From Volutella citrinella (Eukaryota > Ascomycota > Sordariomycetes > Hypocreales > Nectriaceae), in the NCBI GenBank assembly GCA_034401135.1, contig JAWZSP010000004.1:3100001-3164000 (forward strand): a stretch of 64,000 nucleotides of DNA. The letters run 5' to 3'. The notes below the pieces were generated by a model. The model did no database searches. It saw nothing but the letters and a program-made list of their open reading frames with translations, and had not been told where the DNA came from. How positions within the stretch are numbered: the stretch's first letter is position 1; each line of letters starts with the position of its first letter. The position numbers and the translations under genes were made by a program. Below, piece by piece: positions 42,849 through 53,768 of the stretch.

Positions 42849-45119
42849 ATGTCTGCGCCAAACTCTAGGAAACGAGCAGCGCCAGGTACTGTACCGATTC
42901 AACAACCAATGCAACAACAGTACACGGCAGGAACGGGGTCGGGGGACCAGATGCTGCGATGGAACGGGATGTCTGATGCGTCCGGCTTCGTCGATGGGAG
43001 CGCACATGTGGGCAATAGTTATGGACTGGTTCCCGCCCAACAGCAGTTTCCCCAGGCAGTTCCCACACCATCAAACACTCTGGCCCGCCGGCAAATGAAT
43101 AACGCTCTGGTTCCTGCGAATCCAAGGGCAAACTTTGACGGTTCCGGTGACCCGTGGGCCGACTTCGTTGGAGACGAGGGTGCGCTGCTGCAACAGAACC
43201 CGCCCGAGGCCGAGCAGGACAATGTTGAGCTTCTGGAGGAGGCGGCCCAGAAGGCGAAGCGTGAAGCGCAGACTAAGCGAAAGCAGATCCCCCCATTTGT
43301 GCAAAAGCTGAGCAGGTAAGTCCAGGTCCGGCCGGCCCTTCTGTGAGTCCATCATGCTGACGAGACTAGCTTTCTCGAGGAGCGCAAGAATGAGGATCTG
43401 ATTCGATGGTCTGAAAAAGGCGACTCGTTCATCGTGCTCGACGAGGACGAGTTCGCCAAGACGTTGATCCCCGAGCTGTTCAAGCACAACAACTACGCAT
43501 CTTTTGTCCGGCAGCTCAACATGTATGGCTTCCACAAGCGTGTAGGCCTGTCCGACAACTCGATGCGGGCGAGCGAGCGTAAGAACAAGAGCCCCAGCGA
43601 ATACTCCAACCCGTACTTCCGGCGCGGCCACCCGAACCTGCTGTGGTTGATCAACAAGCCCAAGAGTGGCAGCAAGGCCAAGAAGGGCAGCAAGGCGGCG
43701 GAGGGCGATGCCGAGAGCGAGGAAGAGGCTGCCAACGATGAGACAGCAGGCCAGCCATCGGCCGCTGCCGCCGCGCAGGCTGGAAGGTCGTTGCCTGCGG
43801 CGGATGGCCAACCAATGTCCAAAAAGGAGATAACCGTGATACGGGAGGAGATAAACAAGGTACGAGAGCAGCAAAAGCTCATCCTCGGCGCCATCAACCG
43901 GCTGCAACGCAACAACAACGACCTGTACAGCCAGGCCGTCATGTTCCAGAACCAGCACGACCGACACCAGAACTCCATCAACGCCATCCTCAACTTCTTG
44001 GCCAACGTCTTTAGGAAAACACTGGAGGACCAAGGAAACAGCCAAAATGTCACCGACATCATCTCCAGCATGCTCACCAGCCAGGGCCAGGGCGCCCAGC
44101 ACGGTAGCGTCGTCGATCTCGGTGATTTCATCCAGTCCCAGATGGACGCCAGCAATTCCTTTACAACTCCGCACAAGAAGACCCGCGGGCTGCTCCCGCC
44201 AATCCCCAACCAGAACCAGGGCACCCGAGGCCAGTCTACGAGATCGCCCTCCGCCGCTGGCAGCTCGGCCGGCGCCTACCAACCACTTCCTCACCACAAC
44301 CCCGAGATGGGCCATGTCACAGAACTCCTGGAGGGCTCTCCAACCGATACATCGTCCCCCAGTCTGAGGCAAGAACTGGAGGCAAATCCCCACGAGCGGA
44401 TGATGAAGATCATCAATGACCACAACGCCACAAACTCGGCCGGCCTTGACCTGCCTGAGGCTGCCGAGCTTGTCGCCAATGCTCCCAACACGCTGAACCA
44501 CGACCAGCGAAGCAAGCTGGTCAACTTCATGGCCAACCAGACGTCTGGCGCACCCTCCCGGTCGTCCATACCCGCCACATCGCAGCCCACATCAGCTCCG
44601 ATGCCGACCATGCCCTCAGCCTCTGTCTCGCCGCCGCCCGTCGAGGCTGAGGTGGCGCCCTCACTTTCTCCCATCATGCAGTCTCCAATGCCCCCGCCGT
44701 CCCTACACCAGATTGGCAGTAATCAGATCGACCTGAATCACCTGCAGCGCCTGCAGAGTGAGCAGGACGCAAAGATCAATGAGCTGAGCTCCATGCTCGG
44801 CCCACTCAGCCCTTCTGGCCACGTCCCGGGCCTGGGCGAAGGCGAGGAGCCCTACTTTGATGCTGCCGCGCCCGTCGACCTGGACCAGTACTTTGACAGC
44901 ACGGCTTTCCTGAACGATCAGCACTTTGGCGTAGACGGCTCTGACTTCAACTTCAACCTCGACTCTGACGCCGGCAACACATTACAGCCGAACAATGACC
45001 ACGTACGCGGAGGCACGAACGGCACGCCCAGCCCCGCCCGGACAGAAGAAATCTTCCGTGACGATATCGGTCTGGATGGGAGCCCCAACCGCGATGCTAA
45101 GCGTCAGCGTGTCGGGTGA
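42849..45119 (+). CDS. HSF1: Heat shock transcription factor HSF1
   Basis: Two exons, 42849-43315 and 43370-45119, with a 54-nt intron (gtaagt...tag) inside the DNA-binding domain; 738 aa. The HSF winged-helix domain spans about 147-250, with IPPFVQKLSRFLEERKNEDL at its start and the recognition helix in SFVRQLNMYGFHKR. A trimerising coiled coil (HR-A/B) lies at about 305-370 (EEINKVREQQKLILGAINRL...). The C-terminal half is Pro/Ser/Asn-rich with acidic-aromatic segments such as EEPYFDAAAPVDLDQYFDS, suited to activation, and ends with a basic KRQRVG. HSF trimers bind nGAAn repeats to drive chaperone genes and are essential in yeast. The ATG was chosen for its match to family N-termini (MSAPNSRKRAAPG) and because no ATG precedes it in the leader for almost 800 bases. 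Confidence 0.95.
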
Positions 45120-45763
45120 TTGTGTGCCGACAGATTCCACACACATGAGGCGACAGAGAATGGTACCGGCTTGAGAGACTTTGAGCCGTGTTTTATGCGC
45201 CAGTAATTACGTTTGGGCCCGCAGATATGACGTTGCTTGTGAAGCGGCTTGTTTTATGCGCCAATTATCTATTCCTCGCACATCAAAACACCCTCGCCTT
45301 GTTAAAAAGAGGCGATCATGAATGGGTGGAGAGACGATTGAGCCGAGGGTTACAATGAAGGGTATGTATGGGATGGGGTCAACAGAGGGTAAAGAAAATA
45401 CGGACGGCCTCGGAGAGGCAATGAAACTGGGCGGTGGCGAGTTCTTTTTCGCATTTTCTTATGGTGCCATTGAAATGGCCGTGACGATTTTCATATTTCA
45501 TAGAGTACTGGAGTGGACGTCAAAACCCTCCAGGGGCGTTGCGACATAAGATTGAAGCTTTTGACGACCACATTTTGCACATTGGACCGGTGGAACCCCT
45601 GTATTTTGCGTTGAGGAGAACTGGCCGCTGCCGGGCGTAACATAGACAGACCAGATTGCAATGCGCAAGTGTGACATCCTTCCATTGGGGTATGGCATCT
45701 AAAACTCCGGAAATGCTGACGTGGCGACCTTGTATCCTGCCACTGTGCTCGCTGTTCTCTACT
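45120..45763. other. Convergent 3' region between HSF1 and DBP6
   Basis: About 640 bases between facing stop codons. Contains the repeated fragment gttttatgcgcca (45189-45201 and 45250-45262). Presumably both 3' UTRs; no gene recognised. Confidence 0.55.
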
Positions 45764-48280
45764 CTACTGCTTCCGTGCCTCCTTGCCCAGCTTCTCCAAG
45801 GCAGCCTCGTATTCCTCGACCCGATCCTCTGGCATCTCCTCGATCCTCGTCCTCTCCACCTTTTGGGTTCTCCTGACGGCCGAGCCCTTGCCAATCTTGC
45901 CCCAGAACCATCCGCTCTCGTCGTCGCCGACCAGGGTCCAGGCCGAGCCGGGCCGTCCGGCTCGGGCGGTTCGGCCGACACGGTGGACGTAGCTCGCCAG
46001 GCTGGGCGGGAGGTCGTAGTTGATGACGTGGTCCAGGTTCGGCAAGTCGATACCGCGCGCGACGAGGTCGGAGGCGATGAGGAGGCGGATGGATGATGAC
46101 GGCGACGTGAAGGCGCGGAGCGTCTTGCGGCGGATGTGCGTCGGCGTCGTCGACGTGAGGGTCGCAATGTGCGGGGCCATGGAGGGATCCAAGAGGGCGA
46201 GGAGTCGCGAGAGACGGAGGGCAGCCTCGTTGGACTTTGTGAAGATGAGGGATGTGGGGATGTTGGACTGTCGCGAGCGTTTGGGAGTGGGAGAGCCCGT
46301 TTCCGTCTCCGAGTCTGATGAGTCCGAATCGGAGCTGGAGCTGGAGCTGGAGCTGGAGCCGGACGAGGAGCTGCTGTCGGACGAAGCGCCAGAGTCAGAC
46401 TCAGCGTCCGAGTCTGAGCTCGAGGCTGAGTCTGGCTCTGCCTCCTCATCTGAACTTGAGTCAGAGCTCGAGTCGTCCGAGCTCGAGTCAGAACTAGTAT
46501 TGGAGCTTGAATCCGACTCGACTTGCTCGGCGGGCGCCGCTGCAGGAGTCTTGATGGATTGGGCAGCCAACATGTGCTGCCCCTGCAGGAGCTCGAGGAG
46601 GTACAGTGGCTTGAGACTGGTATCGTGGACTCGAATGGCGTACTCCCTCAGCAGGGCGGGCAGGGAGTGTTCGGCAATCTGGGCTTGCGTGTCCGTCTCC
46701 AGAACGATGAGCCGCGGCCGCCGCAGAGCGAGCTGGCCGAGGAGGCTGAGATCTCGCGTCAGGGTGGCACTCAGGATGACCTTGCGAACCCCCGACAGGT
46801 TCATGTCCGGGAAGTCTCGGGCGCTGAACTTGTTGGTGCGGAACTTGTCCATGACCAGCTCCAGCCAGCCCTGGAAGCTCTGCGCCAGCAGCTTGTCGGC
46901 TTCGTCAACCACCAGCCATCGGACGTAGTCGAGGCTGAACCCGGGTGTCTGCTCAATGTGCTCGACCAGTCGGCCCGGGGTGCAAATCAGCACATCCACC
47001 TTGGAGGAGTAATCCACGACGTAGCCCTCCCTGCTGCTGAGTCTAGGATCGGCCTCGTCTGCGTCCACGTCGGCAACGTCGTCGGATGCTGATAGAGCGT
47101 CGCCTCGCCGCCGCCTCTCCTTGTTTTCCTCCTGTAGTTTCTGATACGTTGCCGGGTCGTATCGGATCTCCTTCTCCACAAACTGCTCCTGCTCGTTCCT
47201 GAGCAGTTGGCTACCAATAGATATGCCAACACGCACTCTCTTGCGATCGCTGCCCTCGTAGGCCTTGGCACAGAGCTCGAATGATTCTTGAGCCTGCTTG
47301 ACAAGCTCACGGGTGGGCAGGACGACCAGTGCGCGCAGGCGGGTCACGAGACCTTGGCTGATGTCTCGAACGATTGGCAGAGTGTAAGCCAGCGTCTTAC
47401 CGGAGCCGGTGGCTGCCGATACGAGGACATCGCCGGGCCGAGTCTTGCTTGTTGGGAGCAGCAGTGGAATGGCCGCGGTTTGCACAGCAAACGCATCTTT
47501 GAATCCCTTCTCTTCCAGAACTCGGGCAGCCTTGGGCAAAACCCCGAGCTCAGTGAACGGCACTCTGGTATCTGGTGATACTCGGATGGGTTCGGCCAGC
47601 CAGGGCGGCAGGGTCTCGTAGCTGGGCCTGGAGGTGGTGAGAGAAACAGGCTCCGGTTGGGGCAAGGGCTCAAGACCATGCAGCTCGCCCAAGTCTTCGC
47701 CCAAGTCTTCATCCTGTGCCGCCTCACTGGCAAGTTTCAGTGCCTTGGCCTTGCGCTCAAGCACGGACTTGTGGCGGCGGGCGATGGTGTCGTCTTCCCC
47801 CTCGTCAATAGGTTCGGCTGCCTTAGACTTCTTTTTCTCCTTCTTTTCTTTCCTCCTCGCCTTTCGCTCCTTCTCTCCCTCTTGGTCTTTGGAGCTGAGA
47901 GTGACAGCATCCGCGTCAACCATGGACGCGTCTTCAGCCTCCTGTGCTTCCGTGCCGCTCTTGCTAGATTTCTTTGTCGACTTCTTCAGTTCCTTTTCCC
48001 GGCTCGAATCAGCGTCTTCCATCTTTTCATCCTCGGCCGCAGCGATCTCGGCCTTTTCTGCGGCAGATTTCCTCTTGCTTCGTCGGATCTTCTTCCTCTT
48101 CTTCTTCCCTTCTGGAGCCTCTGCGCCGTCGTCATTCTCGGGCGACTGCGCCCTGGGAGAACCCGTAGTCTCAGCCTTCGTCTTGGACTTTTTATTAGTT
48201 GTCGTTAGTGGGTCTTCCGAGTCCCGTTTGCGCTTCGTTGTTGCAAGACCGGGCTCATCGTCTGGGCGTTGTTGGCTCAT
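45764..48280 (-). CDS. DBP6: DEAD-box ATP-dependent RNA helicase DBP6
   Basis: Single-exon nucleolar DEAD-box protein of 838 aa, orthologue of yeast Dbp6 and human DDX51, needed early in 60S ribosome assembly. A charged Lys/Glu-rich N-terminus of about 220 residues with nuclear-type basic runs is followed by the helicase core: motif I SAATGSGKTLAY (about 293), motif Ia PTRELVKQ, CTPGRL, motif II VVDEADKLL (about 455), motif III SAT, motif V ASDLVARGIDLP and motif VI HRVGRTARAG (about 773). Between CTPGRL and motif Ia sits the Dbp6-typical insert. Between the two RecA lobes, at about 583-672, lies a nearly pure Ser/Asp/Glu tract of some 90 residues encoded partly by a (ggagct) hexamer repeat. 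It diverges from SPT14 over a 561-bp shared promoter. Confidence 0.93.
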   Translation of the reverse strand: MSQQRPDDEPGLATTKRKRDSEDPLTTTNKKSKTKAETTGSPRAQSPENDDGAEAPEGKKKRKKIRRSKRKSAAEKAEIAAAEDEKMEDADSSREKELKKSTKKSSKSGTEAQEAEDASMVDADAVTLSSKDQEGEKERKARRKEKKEKKKSKAAEPIDEGEDDTIARRHKSVLERKAKALKLASEAAQDEDLGEDLGELHGLEPLPQPEPVSLTTSRPSYETLPPWLAEPIRVSPDTRVPFTELGVLPKAARVLEEKGFKDAFAVQTAAIPLLLPTSKTRPGDVLVSAATGSGKTLAYTLPIVRDISQGLVTRLRALVVLPTRELVKQAQESFELCAKAYEGSDRKRVRVGISIGSQLLRNEQEQFVEKEIRYDPATYQKLQEENKERRRRGDALSASDDVADVDADEADPRLSSREGYVVDYSSKVDVLICTPGRLVEHIEQTPGFSLDYVRWLVVDEADKLLAQSFQGWLELVMDKFRTNKFSARDFPDMNLSGVRKVILSATLTRDLSLLGQLALRRPRLIVLETDTQAQIAEHSLPALLREYAIRVHDTSLKPLYLLELLQGQHMLAAQSIKTPAAAPAEQVESDSSSNTSSDSSSDDSSSDSSSDEEAEPDSASSSDSDAESDSGASSDSSSSSGSSSSSSSSSDSDSSDSETETGSPTPKRSRQSNIPTSLIFTKSNEAALRLSRLLALLDPSMAPHIATLTSTTPTHIRRKTLRAFTSPSSSIRLLIASDLVARGIDLPNLDHVINYDLPPSLASYVHRVGRTARAGRPGSAWTLVGDDESGWFWGKIGKGSAVRRTQKVERTRIEEMPEDRVEEYEAALEKLGKEARKQ
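46331..46360 (-). repeat. Hexamer microsatellite in the DBP6 acidic linker
   Basis: Five consecutive ggagct/ggagcc units on the plus strand, read as serine codons on the coding strand. It lies within a wider Ser/Asp/Glu-rich block (about 46260-46530). Confidence 0.85.
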
Positions 48281-48841
48281 TGTCGCTTCGTAGCCGGCTG
48301 GGCCTGGGACTGGTATGGCCGGAAAAAAATGGCAAAAAATAAGAGAATGAGTTTACACACTCCGGGTATAATACAAAGGTTCCCCTGCGTTATAATCGCC
48401 CCAATTGATCCGCCTAGCCGGACGTACAGACAGACCCTGGGTTGGTTGCGACGATTTATGGAGGGGCTCTGGGATCTTCTTCTCTGCGCCTGCCAAAAAT
48501 TTGGGCGGTGTTGCGCTTATCGCGGTTCTGCCGCAGCTGACCGCCCATATTATCTTATCGGGCCTTGGAATTCGTCGGAGGGATTGAACGACTCTGTACT
48601 AGCGCCCTAAATTTCCATGCCAAGGTAGCCAAACAGGGGGTTTGGCTTAGCGCGCCTACACCACGTAAACCCCAACTCATGATGCTTCTTGTAGTGCCAT
48701 GAGATTGAGATGAGATGAACGCTGGCCGTCCGCAGCGCAGAAGCCATGAGATGAAGCGACCGCCGCGAGAAGCGCACTAATTAGAGACTCTTCTTCCTGC
48801 AGAGGCAGCGCCCAAGGCGCCCTCGTCCCCCGCCCTTCAAG
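48281..48841. promoter_or_regulatory. Divergent promoter of DBP6 and SPT14
   Basis: 561 bp between the two start codons. An AAAAATTT box at 48495-48502 resembles the RRPE element of yeast ribosome-biogenesis genes, and GATGAG, resembling the core of the PAC element, occurs near 48708. These would suit DBP6, but both words are short and the match may be chance. No gene seen. Confidence 0.4.
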
Positions 48842-50424
48842 ATGACTCGCCGCACGTACAACATCGCCATGGTCAGCGACTTCTTCTTCCCCCAACCCGG
48901 CGGCATCGAATCGCACATCTACCAGCTCTCCAGCAAGCTCATCGACCGCGGCCACAAGGTCATCGTCATCACCCACGCCTACGACGACCGCAAGGGCGTG
49001 CGCTACCTGACCAACGGCCTCAAGGTCTACCACGTGCCCTTCTTCATCATCTACCGCAACGCCACCTTTCCCACCGTCTTCTCCTTCTTCCCCATCTTCC
49101 GCAACATCTGTATCCGCGAGCGCATCGAGATCGTCCATGGCCATGGCAGTCTCTCCAGCCTGTGCCACGAGGGCATCCTGCATGCCCGGACCATGGGCCT
49201 GCGCACCGTCTTCACCGACCACTCGCTCTTTGGCTTCGCCGACGCCGCCAGCATCCTCACCAACAAGCTGCTCAAGTTCATCCTCAGTGACGTCGACCAC
49301 AGCATCTGCGTGAGCCACACATGGTACGTGGACCTGAAGACTCTCCATCCCTTTGATTTCCACTGACCCTCCGCAGCAAGGAAAACACCGTGTTGCGCGC
49401 GTCGCTTGACCCCCTCATGGTCTCCGTCATCCCCAACGCCGTCGTCGCTGAGAACTTCCAGCCTCGCGACTACGCACCCCAGAGTCCGCCCCCTACCTCT
49501 CTCTCTGGCGAGATGCAGCCGGTGTACCCTGCCCCCAAGCGTATCGCCCCCAATGAGATGATAACCATCGTCGTCATCTCCCGTCTCTTCTACAACAAGG
49601 GCACAGATCTCCTCATTGCCGCCATCCCCCGCGTCTTGGAGCAGCACCCCAACACGCGCTTCATCATCGGCGGCTCTGGGCCGAAAGCGATTGACCTCGA
49701 GCAGATGATTGAGACCAATGTGCTGCAGGATCGCGTCGAGATGCTTGGCACCATCCGCCACGAGGAGGTGCGCGACATCATGGTTCGCGGCCACATCTAC
49801 CTGCACCCTTCTCTCACCGAAGCCTTCGGCACCGTCATCGTAGAGGCGGCGAGCTGTGGCCTGTACGTCGTCTGTACACAAGTCGGCGGCATCCCCGAAG
49901 TCTTGCCCTCGCACATGACGACTTTTGCAAAGCCAGAGGAGGACGAGATTGTGCAAGCCACCAGCCGCGCCATCAGCGCCATCCGCGCCGGCAAGGTGCG
50001 CACCGAGCGCTTCCACGACCAAGTCAAGAAGATGTACTCTTGGGACAATGTCGCGCTGCGCACCGAGCGCGTCTACGACGGCATCACCGGCACCATCCCC
50101 GAGGAGGAGTTTTACAACTTTGACGCCGATGCCGGCTACACAAACTCTCGCACCCGCAACTTCGCCCTCATCGACCGCCTCAAGCGGTACTACGGCTGCG
50201 GCACCTGGGCCGGCAAGCTCTTTGTCATCTGCGTCGTCGTCGACTACCTGTTCCTGCTCTTCCTGGAATGGTGGTTCCCGAGGGACAACATCGACATCTG
50301 CCGTGACTGGCCGCGCAAGCCACCCGCCGACGACGAGGCCCGTTGGAGGAAGGGTTCGCATAGTAACCGCTCCAGCACGTCCCAAGTAGGGTTGCTTGTC
50401 AAGACGGACAAGACTTCCGAATAA
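48842..50424 (+). CDS. SPT14: GPI-GlcNAc transferase catalytic subunit SPT14/PIG-A
   Basis: Catalytic subunit of the ER GPI-GlcNAc transferase, which adds GlcNAc from UDP-GlcNAc to phosphatidylinositol in the first step of GPI-anchor synthesis. Exons 48842-49323 and 49377-50424 with a 53-nt intron (gtacgt...cag); 509 aa. The GT-B glycosyltransferase fold shows the N-terminal [16 protein letters not shown], then [12 protein letters not shown] and [13 protein letters not shown], the hinge [11 protein letters not shown], and the EX7E motif in [16 protein letters not shown]. One membrane segment near the C-terminus ([20 protein letters not shown]) anchors it with the catalytic part in the cytosol, as in PIG-A. 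The tail beyond it is longer than in yeast and Ser/Lys-rich. The start ATG has a good context (caagATGA). Confidence 0.95.
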
Positions 50425-50810
50425 TGGGGGATGAATGCGCAGGTCGAGTAATGGGTCGGGCGGTCGTCGGAAGACCTGACGGGCAATAGACGGCGTTCCG
50501 GGATAAGCACCTTGATGGAGTGATGAGATGAATATTCAGACGCATAGCATCGAGACTCGGGCACGGATGTGGATGATTTGCTTCCATAATGCACATAGCA
50601 CAGCGATTTCTTAGAGAGCATGGATGTTGGATGTGTTCGTAATAAATAATAATTAACATGTAGCAAGGCTGTTCGCTCTGCTCCGATAAATGTATACACA
50701 TACACACGCGATTGTGCTCGCGGCATTCAAAGAGTTAGTCTAGCATCCAAAATACACACTCAAGTACACTATCATGACGTGACACGCAAGACCGTTGTCG
50801 CCCAATGGCC
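50425..50810. other. Convergent 3' region between SPT14 and the bromodomain gene
   Basis: About 390 bases between facing stop codons; AT-rich patch at 50637-50665. Presumably both 3' UTRs. Confidence 0.6.
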
Positions 50811-53768
50811 TTAGCTTCTGCCGACACGCCTCCTCTTGGTGGTCCCTGCCGTCTCGCGGTCCGCAGCCGTGTCTTCCTCGTCCTCGGCCGTGTCTTCAGC
50901 CGGCGTCGCGACACTCGCCGGGCGTGTCGTGGATGGAGGCGGGGCGCTGCGCTCCTTCTCGGCGCTGCGCAGGTCGCCAAGGAGCTTCTCTACCTCGACA
51001 AACATGCTGCGCGTGTTCTTCACCACGCCGTTCTCGTCCAGCCGATATCCTACATTCTCCTCTTCATCGTCTTCAGACCGCTTGATGAACGAAGACCCTG
51101 GGCCGCGATCGGGGTCCGGGTTATACATGATAGCATTGCAAAACATGTGTACAAGCTCGCGCTCAAGCTGCGCGCTGTTGATGATTCCCTTGGGCGGCAC
51201 CAACTCATCCGACAGCGGGAGCCAGACATGAGCTGTTCCAGGGTCTCCCCCCGGCAAGCCTGTCGCGGCCTGCACTGCTGCCTTGTTGCCGTGCTTGATA
51301 GCAGAGCGAATGGACGTAATATCCTGGGGCTGCAGCACGATCTGGCGGTAGTTTGGCGCGTCTTTTTCTCGGAGAGCAGTGGCAAACATGTTTGCGTCGC
51401 GATGGCTGGAGATCTGGTCGAGGGCGGATGAGGAAACCTTGGTGAACCCTCGAGTCCAGAGGACCTGAGCGTTCGGAGTGGGTGCCTGCGGCGGAGTGTC
51501 CTGTCTCTTCCTCTTCTGAAGACGAGATGACACGCTGCCGGGCGTAACGATGCGGGGGCGTCCGGGAACGCTCTCGTCTGCTGTTGTATCCCCCGTCTCC
51601 TCAGTGGGCCGAGGAGTAGCCTCCTCCGCCTTGATTTTAGGCGCCGGTTCTGACGATTCGGCGGCAGGCTCATCCGTATGCGACATAACCGACTGGCTAC
51701 GTCGAGTTCTGCTGAGAGACGGAGTAGCGCTGGCCTGGCGCATCTTTGTTGCATTGCGCGCCCCACGTCCCGTTTTCAGCACCGGCACCTCTGCCTTCAA
51801 CGACAACTTGCTGGGCTGCTTCTTGAATCCAGCCTTGGGGGTTGACTGTGTGGAACTAGGGAGAGTAGCAGGCTGCGGAGGAGGCGGGCTGACTGGTTCA
51901 AATGCAGGGCTCTCCGGCTCAGAGGTAAGTGGCCGTGGCGTAGAGGGCGACGACTGTGATTGGGAAACCCATCTCGTACCAAAACCATGGGTAAGCGGCG
52001 CGAAGCTTGCAGATACCGGAGTCTGCGGCGCAGATGGCGCATTGGTCCTCTTGGGTCCTGGCGTGCTCATTGCCTGTCGGATCATGTGCTCAGGTATAGC
52101 AGGCCGTGGAGGCTGTGCCGCATATGGTGAAGCTGATGGCTTGTCCTTGGCCACATTTTGCGGCGTGGGAGAACCAGCAGGTGGCCGCTGTTGACCTTGT
52201 GGTGTTGGTTGCGGTTGGCCTTGCTGCGGTTGCGGTTGCGCTGGCTGCTGCTGTGCTTGAAGCAATCGTTTCTGCGGGAGAGCGACTGGTACAGGCGTGG
52301 TGTTGGGTGGATTGGGTGATGCTGAAGCAATCTGTCGAGGGGTGGTTTGAGCCTGGCCATGCGGTGTCTGCATTGGGCGAGTCGGGGGAAGCACAGGGGT
52401 TGTCGTAGGTGGCCGAGCTTGCGGCGCCTGAACTCCCTTGGCATCGCCCGTTGGTCTCGGTGGCGCAGGTTGCAATGGCGGTGCCAGTTGGCCTGTAGGC
52501 TGGGGCGGCACAGGCCCAGGTTTGCCTGGCGTGGGCCGTGTTTGAGGGGGTTGAGGACGTTGTGTTTGCTGAGGATGAGGTTGCGGTTGCGGTTGGATCG
52601 CTTGTTGGGGCCTCTGTTGTTGCGGTGGGTGTTGAAGTTGAGGAGGATGAGGTTGGTTTTGTTGCGGTGAGGCTTGACTTGCCGCTTGCTTTTGCTGATA
52701 CCATTGTTGCTGTTGCTGTGGTGTTGGCTGAGGTGCTTGCTGCTGCTGACCCGGCTGCAGCTGTTGGTGAGGCTGATGGCCTGCAACAGCTTGGGGAACG
52801 GGAGGTTGTAGCTGTCGCGGTGGGGGAGTTTGAGCCGGTGCCGGAGGCTGGTACGGCTTCTCCCACTTCAAGGCAGCTCCAACAGGAGTAGCAGATGGCG
52901 CTGCAGCGGCGCCATCCTTTGGCTTGATGCCAACTTCGGGTCGAGGGGTAATCGGCAGCTTGGGAGGCTGCACAGGAGCTTGCAGGGGCCGGGGCGTGGC
53001 TTGCGGAACTCCTGCAGGTGCCTGGAGGACTGATGTAGAGCCATTCGAGGGGGTAGGCGAGGGAGAAGGCCGTATCGGAGGCGCGCCGGCTGGCAGATGG
53101 CTCGGGGGGGCTACAGCGGGCTGCGTCGCGTGCGGCGTCGGAGGCTTGGGAGGAATGACGGGTGTGTGGGCCGTTGGTCGTCGAGCTGTGCCAACGGCAG
53201 CGGCGCCTTGGGCTGCTGTTTGGGCCGGGCCATTCGGCGCAATTGCAGGCTTCACTTCCCGAGGAGCGAGAACAGGTGTGCCGTTTTGGCTAGCTGCCCT
53301 GGCTCGTCGCTCTCGTTCGGTGCGTTCAAGCAGCTGAATGTCCTTCTGCACCATCTCGAATCGCCGTTCATCCTCCCGGATCTGCTTCACAACGTGGTCG
53401 CGGTATCGCGCATACAGTCGATCCACGAGGACCGGAACCTTTTCGACATTTTCGTAGACGTCCTTGAGCGTTGGTAACGGCGGGCTGGCAATCTTCCTCT
53501 TCTTGGATGGGGACGGTCCGGTCGCATCGGTCGCGTCGCCCTTGTCCGCCTCCGTCTTCAGCTCGTCCCGCAGCAGCCCCAGGAACAGCTGCTGCAGGGC
53601 ATCGGGTTTCAGTCGTGCGGGATCATAGCTGTCGGCGTCTTTGATGAGCGCGTTGTTGGTCAGAAGTTCCGAGATGCGCGTAAAGGCCCCACTGTCAACA
53701 CCCTGGGTGAGAAGCGACTGGAATAAGAACAGCGACTCGAGAGGCGTGTAGGCGGCCGGTTGATTCAT
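50811..53768 (-). CDS. BDC1: BRD8/Bdc1-like bromodomain protein (probable NuA4 subunit)
   Basis: Single-exon protein of 985 aa from the ATG at 53768; the frame is open further upstream to a GTG at 53837 but has no earlier ATG. The N-terminus MNQPAAYTPLESLFLFQSLL and the coiled segment near 110-165 resemble the BRD8-type N-terminal region. A long Pro/Gln-rich, poorly structured stretch fills about 180-560. The bromodomain lies near 765-900: APNYRQIV, a conserved-type acetyl-lysine Asn in CNAIMYN, and a charged helical end. Human BRD8 and fission-yeast Bdc1 are bromodomain subunits of the NuA4/TIP60 histone acetyltransferase, the likely role here (inference). The protein ends with the basic KRRRVGRS. 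A 130-residue insert-like linker with VWLPLSDELVPPKG sits inside the bromodomain region. Confidence 0.85.
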   Translation of the reverse strand: MNQPAAYTPLESLFLFQSLLTQGVDSGAFTRISELLTNNALIKDADSYDPARLKPDALQQLFLGLLRDELKTEADKGDATDATGPSPSKKRKIASPPLPTLKDVYENVEKVPVLVDRLYARYRDHVVKQIREDERRFEMVQKDIQLLERTERERRARAASQNGTPVLAPREVKPAIAPNGPAQTAAQGAAAVGTARRPTAHTPVIPPKPPTPHATQPAVAPPSHLPAGAPPIRPSPSPTPSNGSTSVLQAPAGVPQATPRPLQAPVQPPKLPITPRPEVGIKPKDGAAAAPSATPVGAALKWEKPYQPPAPAQTPPPRQLQPPVPQAVAGHQPHQQLQPGQQQQAPQPTPQQQQQWYQQKQAASQASPQQNQPHPPQLQHPPQQQRPQQAIQPQPQPHPQQTQRPQPPQTRPTPGKPGPVPPQPTGQLAPPLQPAPPRPTGDAKGVQAPQARPPTTTPVLPPTRPMQTPHGQAQTTPRQIASASPNPPNTTPVPVALPQKRLLQAQQQPAQPQPQQGQPQPTPQGQQRPPAGSPTPQNVAKDKPSASPYAAQPPRPAIPEHMIRQAMSTPGPKRTNAPSAPQTPVSASFAPLTHGFGTRWVSQSQSSPSTPRPLTSEPESPAFEPVSPPPPQPATLPSSTQSTPKAGFKKQPSKLSLKAEVPVLKTGRGARNATKMRQASATPSLSRTRRSQSVMSHTDEPAAESSEPAPKIKAEEATPRPTEETGDTTADESVPGRPRIVTPGSVSSRLQKRKRQDTPPQAPTPNAQVLWTRGFTKVSSSALDQISSHRDANMFATALREKDAPNYRQIVLQPQDITSIRSAIKHGNKAAVQAATGLPGGDPGTAHVWLPLSDELVPPKGIINSAQLERELVHMFCNAIMYNPDPDRGPGSSFIKRSEDDEEENVGYRLDENGVVKNTRSMFVEVEKLLGDLRSAEKERSAPPPSTTRPASVATPAEDTAEDEEDTAADRETAGTTKRRRVGRS

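Noticed and set aside
43071..44501. 476-codon open frame antisense to HSF1
   Set aside because: Shadow frame produced by C/G-ending codons of HSF1; low-complexity translation, no family resemblance, and the sense frame is certain.
49051..50385. 444-codon open frame antisense to SPT14
   Set aside because: Same codon-bias effect; the sense strand encodes a clear glycosyltransferase with all motifs.
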